A stretch of 64,000 nt of DNA, taken from assembly GCF_017656155.1 (NCBI RefSeq), contig NZ_JACDOH010000007.1, positions 1 to 64,000 of the forward strand. Direction: 5' to 3'. Source of the stretch: Thermosyntropha sp. Its GTDB lineage: Bacteria > Bacillota > Syntrophomonadia > Syntrophomonadales > Syntrophomonadaceae. Under the pieces are notes generated by a model that made no database searches, was not told where the DNA came from, and saw only the letters and a list, made by a program, of their open reading frames with translations. The position numbers and the translations under genes were made by a program. Each line of letters begins with the position of its first letter. Position 1 is the first letter of the stretch. Shown one piece after another: positions 8,862-16,652 of the stretch.

Positions 8862-9299
8862 TTGAATCAGTCTATTTTTCACAAGGTTTTACTCCCGGTA
8901 GATGATTCCCCCCAATCAGAAAACGCAGTGCAAAAGGCTATCGAACTATATCAAGCTGGAATAATAGAAAATTTGGTGTTATTCAATGTTTACAACACAG
9001 GTAATGTAGACATCACAAAACTGCACAGTTCCGAAAAACTAGATGAACTGCGGGCTGAATCCCTTAAAATTCTAGAAAAATATGAAAAAATCCTGTCCGA
9101 AAATAATATTCCCTGTACAGTAAAAAAAGCAGGCGGTGATCCTGCTGCACTGATTCTGGATTTAATTGAAAATGACGGCCAATTCGACCTTATAATAATG
9201 GGTAGCCGCCGGCTTAACAAATTTCAGGAATTAGCCTTTGGCAGCGTTACCGATAAAGTTACCCGTCTAGTAAGTATACCGGTACTTGTAATTAAATAA
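8862..9299 (+). CDS. Universal stress protein (UspA family)
   Basis: A 145-residue single-domain Usp protein; members are small cytoplasmic dimers, many binding ATP. It starts with KVLLPVDDSPQSENAVQKA and ends with MGSRRLNKFQELAFGSVTDKV and VLVIK. The ATP-binding motif is G-2x-G-9x-G(S/T); here the second Gly is Arg (GSRR), while the later GS is kept, so nucleotide binding may be altered. TTG start at 8862 after AAAGGAGGAATTATTA. A single-gene unit with its own promoter and terminator. Confidence 0.9.
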   Translation: MNQSIFHKVLLPVDDSPQSENAVQKAIELYQAGIIENLVLFNVYNTGNVDITKLHSSEKLDELRAESLKILEKYEKILSENNIPCTVKKAGGDPAALILDLIENDGQFDLIIMGSRRLNKFQELAFGSVTDKVTRLVSIPVLVIK

Positions 9300-9312
9300 A
9301 ACCTTGTCTTGA

Positions 9313-9338
9313 GAGCTTTTTCAAAAGCTCTTTTTTTT
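9313..9338 (+). terminator. Terminator after usp
   Basis: Stem GAGCTTTT/AAAAGCTC (9313-9330) followed by eight T residues. Confidence 0.85.
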
Positions 9339-9757
9339 CACATACTGTTATAAAGTTTAGCTTTTTCAATAACATATTTTTCTATTTCTTTCACCAGTCT
9401 TCGTTCAGTAAAACTGGCAAACTGCGGATAACTTATAACTTTTTTCACATTTTCCATAAATCTTCTATTTATGCCAATTTCCGACCTTATCACTGATAAA
9501 ACCTTTTCTTCATCATCAACCATATACAAAAGTGATATATCCTTTAGAACTTTAGCATCCTTATTGTTTATGGCTACAACAGCCGCATGTTCAAACAACT
9601 CATGTTTATCGACTTCATACTGTAAAAATTGTCTTATAAAATTCAGCCGCTTTTTCCCCCCTTTAGAAAGCAAAATTTGTCGGCTCAAATCTTTTTTAGC
9701 CTTTTCTATAATTAATACCTTATCCAAAATATTTTTATAAAAACTTTCTACCATCAT
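9338..9757 (-). CDS. Unknown helical protein, 139 aa
   Basis: I do not recognise this protein. It is charged and predicted mostly alpha-helical, with Lys/Glu-rich segments (SKGGKKRLNFIRQFLQYEVDK) and no Cys, signal peptide or membrane segment. The ATG at 9757 has GAGG nine bases upstream; a TTG at 9772 is possible. The stop overlaps the T-run of the usp terminator in a convergent arrangement. It is divergent from rqcH. The size and composition suit a small regulator or adaptor, but no function is supported. Confidence 0.65.
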   Translation of the reverse strand: MMVESFYKNILDKVLIIEKAKKDLSRQILLSKGGKKRLNFIRQFLQYEVDKHELFEHAAVVAINNKDAKVLKDISLLYMVDDEEKVLSVIRSEIGINRRFMENVKKVISYPQFASFTERRLVKEIEKYVIEKAKLYNSM

Positions 9758-9864
9758 TTCGCCCAACCTCAATTTAATCTTTTTCCTAGTTTTAGTTCGC
9801 CGTCCAAAAAAATATTCCTTTTTTCATTTTAAGTCTTACACATCTCAGGCGTTAAATCCTTCCC

Positions 9865-9894
9865 TTGTCCCTATATAAAAATAAATGCTATACT
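9865..9894 (+). promoter_or_regulatory. Sigma-A-type promoter of rqcH
   Basis: TTGTCC (9865-9870), 18-base spacer, TATACT (9889-9894), about 24 bases before the ATG of rqcH. Confidence 0.55.
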
Positions 9895-9917
9895 TTTGAT
9901 GACAAGGAGGAGTTAAC

Positions 9918-11690
9918 ATGCCTTTTGATGGTTTTACTATAAAAGCTATCTGTTCTGAATTAAATGAAGAACTGTTAGATGCTCGAATCGACAAAATTTA
10001 TCAACCGGAAAAAGATGAAGTCATTCTTATATTAAGAAAATACAGAGGAGCAACCTGCAAGCTTCTAATTTCATCTAATGCTCAATGGGCTCGGATGCAC
10101 CTCAGTACAGAAAAAAAAGAAAATCCTTCTCTTCCTCCCAGTTTCTGCATGCTTTTGCGCAAATACCTGGAAGGTGGCAAAATTAAAACCATAAAACAGG
10201 TCGACTTTGAGCGCATAGTGCACATAGATATTGAAGCTTTAGATGACTTTAGGGAATGGAAAACTAAAACTTTAATCTGTGAATTTATGGGAAAACACTC
10301 CAACATAATACTTGTAAACCCTGAAAATAACATAATAATAGATGCAATAAAAAAATACGGCAGTGATGTCAGTTCCTATCGGGAAGTGCTGCCAGGCAAG
10401 GAATATATAAAACCTCCTTCCCAGGATAAATTAAATCCTTTAGAAACTTCATTTGATGATTTTGTTAAATTTATCTGGAAAAACAGTGAAAAAAACATAG
10501 CTAACGCTATTTTCAATACCTACTCCGGAATAAGTCCAAAATCAGCTGAAGAAATATGTATAAATGCAGGCATTAATCCTGATATGCCTGCTGAAGAGTG
10601 CGGTGAATACGAATTAACTAAAATATACAGCAAAATACAGGACATCATAAGCAGCATAGCTGCTAAAAACTGCGCTCCAATAGTAATATATAAGAATAAT
10701 AAGCCGGTTGATTTTGCCCCGTTTAAACTGAATTCTCTCCCCACAGACAGGCATGAATTTTTTGATTCTATGAATTCAGCCTGTGATGCGTTTTTTAAAG
10801 AAAAAATGAACAGACTAAGATTAGAATCAATAAAAACTAACCTTCTTAGAAATCTGAAAGAATATCTTAATAAATGTTATAAAAAACAGGAACACTTAGA
10901 AGCCGATCAGCGCAAAGCCGAAAAAAATAAAAAATATAAAGAATGGGGAGAACTTTTAACCGCATATGCCCACAAATATAAAAAAGGAGATACTAAAGCC
11001 GTATTAGAGGATTTCTATACCGGAGAAAAAGTTGAAATCGAACTTGATCCTCGCTATACCCCTGTGCAAAATGCGCAAAGATACTTTAAAATCTACAATA
11101 AAAGCCGCAATGCCCTTAAACACTTGGAAAGCCTGATTAAAGCTAACCAGGAAGAAATTGATTATCTAGAATCAGTGGCAGTTGCTATAAGAGAAGCTGA
11201 AAACCTAGAAGAACTTGAAGAAATAATAGAAGAAATCGAAAAAGAAGGGTATATCAAGGATAAAAATAAAAGAAATAAATCAAAAACAAAAAGTAGCCCA
11301 CGCCGATTTATTTCCTCGGATGGATTAGAAATATTAGTGGGGCGCAACAACAGGCAAAACGACATACTAACTTTAAAACAGGCAGATAAAAATGACCTTT
11401 GGCTGCATACCAAAGATATACCTGGAACCCATGTAATAGTAAAACTTCCGCCTAAGATAAAATCTATTCACGATGTTCCTGATTCAACTTTAGAAGAAGC
11501 TGCTGCCTTGGCGGCCTACTACAGCAAAGCTAAAGAAGCAGATAAAGTTCCAGTAGATTATACCTTCCGTATTAATGTTAAAAAACCAGCAGGTGCCAAA
11601 CCGGGAATGGTTGTCTACGAAAACTACTGGACCATAATGGCTAATCCTCAGGATGAAAGAATAAAAAAACTTTTAAATAACAGTTTATAA
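9918..11690 (+). CDS. rqcH: Ribosome quality control protein RqcH (Rqc2/NFACT family)
   Basis: Binds 50S subunits carrying stalled peptidyl-tRNA and recruits Ala-tRNA to add C-terminal alanine tails; older annotations call it fibronectin-binding protein. The NFACT-N domain covers about residues 1-280 (DGFTIKAICSEL; EFMGKHSNIILVN), a coiled coil spans about 290-450, and the NFACT-R domain follows with DLWLHTKDIPGTHVIVKLP near residue 495. 590 residues. The Asp-Arg pair known to be needed for tailing (D97/R98 in B. subtilis) appears here as Glu98-Arg99. ATG at 9918 after ACAAGGAGGAGTTAAC. Confidence 0.94.
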   Translation: MPFDGFTIKAICSELNEELLDARIDKIYQPEKDEVILILRKYRGATCKLLISSNAQWARMHLSTEKKENPSLPPSFCMLLRKYLEGGKIKTIKQVDFERIVHIDIEALDDFREWKTKTLICEFMGKHSNIILVNPENNIIIDAIKKYGSDVSSYREVLPGKEYIKPPSQDKLNPLETSFDDFVKFIWKNSEKNIANAIFNTYSGISPKSAEEICINAGINPDMPAEECGEYELTKIYSKIQDIISSIAAKNCAPIVIYKNNKPVDFAPFKLNSLPTDRHEFFDSMNSACDAFFKEKMNRLRLESIKTNLLRNLKEYLNKCYKKQEHLEADQRKAEKNKKYKEWGELLTAYAHKYKKGDTKAVLEDFYTGEKVEIELDPRYTPVQNAQRYFKIYNKSRNALKHLESLIKANQEEIDYLESVAVAIREAENLEELEEIIEEIEKEGYIKDKNKRNKSKTKSSPRRFISSDGLEILVGRNNRQNDILTLKQADKNDLWLHTKDIPGTHVIVKLPPKIKSIHDVPDSTLEEAAALAAYYSKAKEADKVPVDYTFRINVKKPAGAKPGMVVYENYWTIMANPQDERIKKLLNNSL

Positions 11691-11724
11691 AAATAAGGTA
11701 TGGTTTCTAACCCATACCTTATTT
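11691..11724. terminator. Bidirectional terminator between rqcH and the gene at 11728
   Basis: A 13-bp stem (AAATAAGGTATGG with CCATACCTTATTT, loop TTTCTAAC) has A/T flanks on both sides and lies between two convergent genes. Confidence 0.8.
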
Positions 11725-11727
11725 CAT

Positions 11728-12024
11728 TTATTTTAGAATTTCAACTGAACCATCATCATGCCTTATTATTTTGCTATCTTTTTCTAGAATATAAATCTTG
11801 CGGTTTACGTGATCAATCGCTATATCCCGATTAATAAGGGTAGTAATCTCTTCCTTAGTTATAAGGGTTCTTATCTGTACCCCGTTATCGTAAAGCTGTA
11901 TATAAAGCTCTCCATTACTTCTTACTACCTTATCATGAACACAGCGCTTATAAGGCTTTAAGAAAACATATTCATATCCGCCTTCAACAAATTCCATTTC
12001 CTGCCCATTTAAAAAAAACCGCAA
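11728..12024 (-). CDS. Unknown small protein downstream of pyrE, 98 aa
   Basis: I do not recognise this protein. It looks mainly beta-stranded, with repeated short strands (RFFLNGQEMEFVEGG; LYIQLYDNGVQIRTLI; RKIYILEKDSKIIRH) and no membrane segment. The TTG at 12024 is preceded by AAAGGGAG about 7 bases upstream and fits better than the internal ATG, which lacks a site. It begins 25 bases after pyrE, so it is probably the third gene of a pyrF-pyrE unit; no pyrimidine role can be claimed. Confidence 0.65.
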   Translation of the reverse strand: MRFFLNGQEMEFVEGGYEYVFLKPYKRCVHDKVVRSNGELYIQLYDNGVQIRTLITKEEITTLINRDIAIDHVNRKIYILEKDSKIIRHDDGSVEILK

Positions 12025-12048
12025 ACTCCCTCTCCCTTTCTCATATTA

Positions 12049-12624
12049 TTAATTGCGGCTTCCTGGCTTAATTGCAGGGATTTTTCCTTCAGCACATAAA
12101 GGACAATCAGAAGCTTCCCATGACTGAATATTCATAGTAAGCACCGCCTCTTTTCTAACTCCAAAGTCAACACTGCCTCCGCTTCGATCCACTAATACCC
12201 CTACTCCGGCTACAATCCCTTTATATTCTTTCACAACTTCAATTACTTCTTTTACAGATCCTCCTGTAGTCACTACATCTTCCACCACTAAAACCCTTTG
12301 TCCCGGCTTTATTTCAAATCCTCTTCTAAGCTGCATAACTCCATCTTTTCTTTCGGTAAAAATACCAGGAACCCCCATTTGTCTTGCTACTTCATAGGCA
12401 ACTATAATTCCCCCCATTGCAGGTCCAATTACTAAATCAATTTTTTCATCGGCAAATTTTTCTGCGATATGTTTGGCAAGTTTTTCTGTATAAAGAGGAT
12501 ACTGCAAAACCAAAGCACATTGCATATACTGGTCGCTGTGCCGGCCAGAAGTGAGAATAAAATGTCCATTTAGCAAGGCTTTTGCATCTATAAATATTTT
12601 TACCGCTTCCTCATGGCTTAACAT
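12049..12624 (-). CDS. pyrE: Orotate phosphoribosyltransferase
   Basis: Transfers phosphoribose from PRPP to orotate, giving OMP. The PRPP loop VLVVEDVVTTGGSVKEV is near residue 111 and GPAMGGIIVAYEVAR near 62. 191 residues, with a late pair of cysteines (SDCPLCAEG) seen in some clostridial homologues. The start lies 2 bases after the pyrF stop, with GGAGGG inside the end of pyrF, so the two are translationally coupled. Confidence 0.95.
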   Translation of the reverse strand: MLSHEEAVKIFIDAKALLNGHFILTSGRHSDQYMQCALVLQYPLYTEKLAKHIAEKFADEKIDLVIGPAMGGIIVAYEVARQMGVPGIFTERKDGVMQLRRGFEIKPGQRVLVVEDVVTTGGSVKEVIEVVKEYKGIVAGVGVLVDRSGGSVDFGVRKEAVLTMNIQSWEASDCPLCAEGKIPAIKPGSRN

Positions 12625-12626
12625 AT

Positions 12627-13346
12627 TTAACCCTCCAATTCTTCAATTATTTTTTCTGCTGCTTTCTTAGGATTATCTGCTTTGGTTATAGGCCTTCCTA
12701 TAACCATATAATCTGCACCCAGTTCTAAAGCTTGTTTAGGAGTAGTTATTCTTTTCTGGTCATTTTTTTCTGACCATAAAGGGCGTATTCCCGGTGTTAC
12801 TATTTTAAAATCCGGACCACAGGCAGCCCGCACCGCTTTAATCTCATGCGGTGAACATACTACCCCTTTCATGCCGCATTCTTTAGCCATAACCGCCCAT
12901 TTAAGGGCTACTTCTTCCACTTTCAGTCCTGCAATAAGCATATCATTTTCTAGTTCTTCCTGAGATATGCTGGTAAGGACTGTAACTGCCAAGGTTATTG
13001 GCGCACTTATACTTAATCTTGCTGCTTCTTTTTCCACTTCCCCGGCTACTTTTTTCATCATCTCCCTTCCGCCTGCAGCATGAAGATTAAACATATAACA
13101 ACCTAAGCGGGTCATAACCTTACCAGCTTCTGCCACGGTGTTGGGAATATCATGAAATTTCAAGTCTACAAAGACCTTTCCCCCCAGTTCATTTATCGTT
13201 TTTACAATTTCAGGACCGGTGCTATTAAAAAGCTGCATCCCTACTTTAAATGCTCCTACATAATCTTTTAATTTCCTGACTAAATCTAAGGCTTCCTCTC
13301 TTGTCCCAACATCAAGGGCCAAAATAATCCTGTCTTTAGCTTGCAA
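12627..13346 (-). CDS. pyrF: Orotidine 5'-phosphate decarboxylase
   Basis: Decarboxylates OMP to UMP, the last step of de novo pyrimidine synthesis. ILALDVGTREEAL starts the TIM barrel; VFVDLKFHDIPNTV near residue 58 holds the catalytic Lys-Asp network, and GADYMVIGRPITKA is the phosphate site. 239 residues. TTG start at 13346 after AAGGAGGTTTAAAAA. No PyrR-binding sequence or attenuator is visible upstream, unlike the rest of the pathway, from which it is separated by the CoA-transferase gene. Confidence 0.95.
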   Translation of the reverse strand: MQAKDRIILALDVGTREEALDLVRKLKDYVGAFKVGMQLFNSTGPEIVKTINELGGKVFVDLKFHDIPNTVAEAGKVMTRLGCYMFNLHAAGGREMMKKVAGEVEKEAARLSISAPITLAVTVLTSISQEELENDMLIAGLKVEEVALKWAVMAKECGMKGVVCSPHEIKAVRAACGPDFKIVTPGIRPLWSEKNDQKRITTPKQALELGADYMVIGRPITKADNPKKAAEKIIEELEG

Positions 13347-13420
13347 TTTTTAAACCTCCTTAACATTTATTGCAAAAATTTTGATTTTAACCAGTATAAT
13401 GTATTCTTTATTTTATATAC

Positions 13421-13449
13421 TTTACATATTTGTAACATCAATCTATATT
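13421..13449 (+). promoter_or_regulatory. Sigma-A-type promoter of the CoA-transferase gene
   Basis: TTTACA (13421-13426), 17-base spacer, TATATT (13444-13449); each hexamer matches 5 of 6. The predicted start leaves a leader of about 46 bases. Confidence 0.6.
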
Positions 13450-13502
13450 AATTTTATATATCCTTTAATATTTCTGTTAATAAGCATATTGGAGGTAATT
13501 AA

Positions 13503-14804
13503 ATGATAAACCGCTGGCACTCAGAATACAAACAAAAACTTACTACAGCCGAAGAAGCCATAAAACTGATTAAAGACGGCGATCATATCTACAGTGCACT
13601 TTGTGCAGGAGAACCGCCTGCCCTTTTGGAAGCCATAAGCAAAAATGTTAAATCCTTTAGAAATGTAACAGTTATGCAAATGCTGCCTACGCGCAACTAT
13701 TCTTACATACATCCGGAAAATGTAGAACATGTTCGTCACGATTCCTGGTTTTCCGGAAGCAAAACACGTCAGGCAGTTAATGAAGGCTGGGCCGACTATA
13801 CACCTCAACACTTTCACGATGCATGCTACCTTATGCGTGATGAACTGGTTCAGGTTGATGTATATATTGCAGCCGTAAGCCCTATGGATAATCATGGCTA
13901 TTTTTCCCTGGGAGCCTCAGTTTGTTATGCCTTTGATGCTATAAAAAGAGCACGCACAGTCATATTTGAAGTCAATAAAAACATGCCTAAAACTTATGGC
14001 AACACCTTTGTACATATTTCTGAAGTTGACTGCATAGTTGAAAACACCTGTCCAATGCCGCAAATTAATTCAACTCCTCCAAATGAAGTTCAGCAAAAAA
14101 TAGGTGCCAACATCGCTGAACTTATAGAAGACGGCTCTACCATACAGTTGGGATTTGGGGCTATCCCTATGGCTATGTCCGAATTTTTAAAAGACAAAAA
14201 AGATCTGGGTTTACATACCGAAATATTAGTCGATGCCATGGTAGACCTGGTAGAATGTGGAGCAGTGACTAACCATAAAAAATCTATTCATCCCGGTAAA
14301 ATAATAGGAACTGCCCTGGTAGGAACCGACAAAATATATAAGTACTGCCATGAAAATCCCTTTGTTGAACTACATCCAGTTGATTATACCAACGATGTTA
14401 ATGTAATAGCAGCTAATAATAAAATGATCGCTATAAATGCAACATTAGAAATCGACTTATTCGGCCAGTGTGTTTCAGAATCTTTAGGTTATATGCATTA
14501 TAGCGGCTCAGGGGGTCAGGTAGACTTCTGCCGTGGTGCTGTTAAATCACCCGGAGGCAAAGCTATTTTAGCTATGCCTTCAACTACCAAAAACGATACG
14601 GTATCCAAAATAGTCCCCTGTCTAAAGCCTGGCGCAGTAGTAACCGTAGGGCGCAATGATGTTGACTATATTGTAACTGAATATGGAGCCGTCCGCCTGC
14701 GCGGCAAATCTCAAAAACAAAGGGCCGAACTTTTAATTTCCATCGCTCATCCTAATTTCCGCGATGAGCTTAAGTTTCATGCCAGAAAAATGAACCTGAT
14801 TTAA
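13503..14804 (+). CDS. Acetyl-CoA hydrolase/transferase family protein (butyrate or 4-hydroxybutyrate CoA-transferase type)
   Basis: A family I CoA-transferase of 433 residues, the size of 4-hydroxybutyrate and butyryl-CoA:acetate CoA-transferases. These move CoA between acetyl-CoA and a short-chain acid through a glutamyl-CoA intermediate. LGFGAIPMAMSEFL near residue 217, GLHTEILVDAMVDL with Glu240 at the position expected for the catalytic Glu (Glu238 reported for AbfT), and a late SGSGGQVDFCRGA are visible. ATG after TTGGAGGTAATTAA. It has its own promoter and terminator and points against the pyr genes on both sides. Its metabolic partner genes are not in this window, so the substrate (butyrate, 4-hydroxybutyrate or other) is undecided. 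Confidence 0.88.
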   Translation: MINRWHSEYKQKLTTAEEAIKLIKDGDHIYSALCAGEPPALLEAISKNVKSFRNVTVMQMLPTRNYSYIHPENVEHVRHDSWFSGSKTRQAVNEGWADYTPQHFHDACYLMRDELVQVDVYIAAVSPMDNHGYFSLGASVCYAFDAIKRARTVIFEVNKNMPKTYGNTFVHISEVDCIVENTCPMPQINSTPPNEVQQKIGANIAELIEDGSTIQLGFGAIPMAMSEFLKDKKDLGLHTEILVDAMVDLVECGAVTNHKKSIHPGKIIGTALVGTDKIYKYCHENPFVELHPVDYTNDVNVIAANNKMIAINATLEIDLFGQCVSESLGYMHYSGSGGQVDFCRGAVKSPGGKAILAMPSTTKNDTVSKIVPCLKPGAVVTVGRNDVDYIVTEYGAVRLRGKSQKQRAELLISIAHPNFRDELKFHARKMNLI

Positions 14805-14816
14805 ATCTTTCTATAT

Positions 14817-14850
14817 AATGCCAGATGACAAACTATCTGGCATTTATTTT
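14817..14850 (+). terminator. Terminator after the CoA-transferase gene
   Basis: A 10-bp stem AATGCCAGAT/ATCTGGCATT (14817-14826 with 14834-14843) followed by TATTTTAT. It also overlaps the end of pyrD from the other side. Confidence 0.75.
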
Positions 14851-15791
14851 ATAACTGCTGCTCCGACCAGCTCACTTATAGATTTTATATTTTCTTGAAC
14901 CATGTATTTTTTAATACCTTCTACTATCTCTAAAGCCAGGCAGGGATTTACAAAATTGCCTGTCCCAATAGAAACGGCTGTTGCTCCTGCCATAATAAAT
15001 TCTAAAGCATCTTTATAATCCAAAATCCCTCCCCCACCTAAAATAGGAAGAGTAACCTCTTTATACACCTGATAAATCATGCGCAGAGCTACTGGCTTTA
15101 TAGCTGGACCGGAAAGGCCTCCAAAGATATTCGCCAAAACCGGCTTTTTATTTTTTATATCTATTGCCATACCCATTAAAGTATTTATCATGGAAAGGGC
15201 ATCAGCTCCCCCTGCTTTTGCAGCCTTCGCTATTTCTACTATGTCGGTAACATTAGGCGAAAGTTTCGGTATCACTGGAAGAGAGGTTTCTCTTTTCACT
15301 GCTTCTACCACTTCTTTAACTGTATCAGGATTGGTGCCAAACTGTAATCCTCCTTTTTTTACATTAGGACAGGAGATGTTAAGCTCAATAGCAGCAATCC
15401 CCTCACTATTTTCAATTTTAGCAGCTATCCTGGCATATTCTTCGATGGTATTGCCGGCAATATTAGCAATAACCGTAACTCCCTTTTCCTTTAAATAAGG
15501 CAAAAAATCGCGCAAAAAAACATCTATCCCCGGATTCTCAAGGCCAATAGCATTAAGCATCCCTGCCGGTGTCTCCACAATACGGGGTATAGGATTTCCG
15601 CTTCTCGGCTCTAAAGTAGTCCCTTTTACAATCACACCACCGATCTCGGATATATCCACAAAATCTTCATATTCCATACCGTATCCAAAAGTCCCCGATG
15701 CCACTGTAACCGGATTTTTAAGAATAAGGCCGCCTAAATTTACCGAAATATCCAGATCATTTTCATTAAGCTTATTTTCTGCCCTTGTCAC
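14844..15791 (-). CDS. pyrD: Dihydroorotate dehydrogenase B, catalytic subunit
   Basis: FMN-containing subunit of the NAD-linked heteromeric dihydroorotate dehydrogenase. [15 protein letters not shown] near residue 20, [11 protein letters not shown] near 140 with the catalytic Cys in the loop, and [10 protein letters not shown] near the end are typical of PyrD class 1B. The start is a GTG at 15791, seven bases after a perfect AGGAGG; a GTG at 15818 overlapping the pyrK stop is an alternative. It works with PyrK just upstream. Confidence 0.94.
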   Translation of the reverse strand: MTRAENKLNENDLDISVNLGGLILKNPVTVASGTFGYGMEYEDFVDISEIGGVIVKGTTLEPRSGNPIPRIVETPAGMLNAIGLENPGIDVFLRDFLPYLKEKGVTVIANIAGNTIEEYARIAAKIENSEGIAAIELNISCPNVKKGGLQFGTNPDTVKEVVEAVKRETSLPVIPKLSPNVTDIVEIAKAAKAGGADALSMINTLMGMAIDIKNKKPVLANIFGGLSGPAIKPVALRMIYQVYKEVTLPILGGGGILDYKDALEFIMAGATAVSIGTGNFVNPCLALEIVEGIKKYMVQENIKSISELVGAAVIK

Positions 15792-15814
15792 TTTATAACC
15801 TCCTATCTTCCCTA

Positions 15815-16591
15815 TCACTTGATGTCAGCCATAGAAAAAACCGGCCCATCTTTGCAAACCTTTACATAATGATCATCCTCTGGCTTCAGCTTTCGGGCAC
15901 ATCCCAGACACGCTCCTACGCCGCAGGCCATGTTTTCTTCCAAAGATACCTCCCCTTTTATTCCATATTTATCGGCATAATCTTTTACCGCCACCATCAT
16001 AGGTTCAGGTCCGCAGGTATAAATAAATTCAATATCATGAGGATTTATCTTATCATAAAGTAATTCGGTTACCAATCCTTTATAGCCTGCACTTCCATCC
16101 ATAGTTGCCAACATTAACTCTACACCAATGCTTCTTAATCTATCAAAGGCAACCAGCTCTTCACTCCGTGCTGCTCCATATAATACTGTAACCTTACATC
16201 CCCGCTCCCTTAAAACCCTGGCCAGGTAAATTAAAGGAGCAATTCCAACTCCTCCTCCTACCAGCAAAACACTTTTATAATCTCCTAAAGAAAATCCTTT
16301 TCCTAAAGGTCCCATGACATTTATATTTTCTTTAACCTTTATTTTAGTTAAAAGCTCAGTTCCTTTGCCCACCACCTTATACAGGAGAGTAATGCTGTTA
16401 AGCTTTTCATCTACATCATAAAGGCTTAAAGGTCTGCGCAGAAGAGGATCCATAGTCCCTCCCGTCTTTACATGCACAAACTGTCCCGGCTGACAGCAGG
16501 GTGCAATACGCGGCGCTATAAACTCAATCTCATATAAATCTCTTCCCAGCTTCTTATGCGATATAACTAATCCGTTCTCCATACAAGACAT
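15815..16591 (-). CDS. pyrK: Dihydroorotate dehydrogenase B, electron transfer subunit
   Basis: Carries FAD and a [2Fe-2S] cluster and passes electrons from PyrD to NAD. FAD-binding [13 protein letters not shown] near residue 53, nucleotide-binding [17 protein letters not shown] near 107, and a C-terminal cluster motif [16 protein letters not shown] with a later Cys (KVCKDG) are present. ATG at 16591, 8 bases after GGAGG; an ATG five codons earlier contains that very GGAGG and is less likely. Followed by pyrD after 23 bases. Confidence 0.94.
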   Translation of the reverse strand: MSCMENGLVISHKKLGRDLYEIEFIAPRIAPCCQPGQFVHVKTGGTMDPLLRRPLSLYDVDEKLNSITLLYKVVGKGTELLTKIKVKENINVMGPLGKGFSLGDYKSVLLVGGGVGIAPLIYLARVLRERGCKVTVLYGAARSEELVAFDRLRSIGVELMLATMDGSAGYKGLVTELLYDKINPHDIEFIYTCGPEPMMVAVKDYADKYGIKGEVSLEENMACGVGACLGCARKLKPEDDHYVKVCKDGPVFSMADIK

Positions 16592-16652
16592 ACAAGATTC
16601 CTCCATTTTTTATTTTCCAAAAAAAGGGACGAAAGGTCATCCCCCGTCCCGT

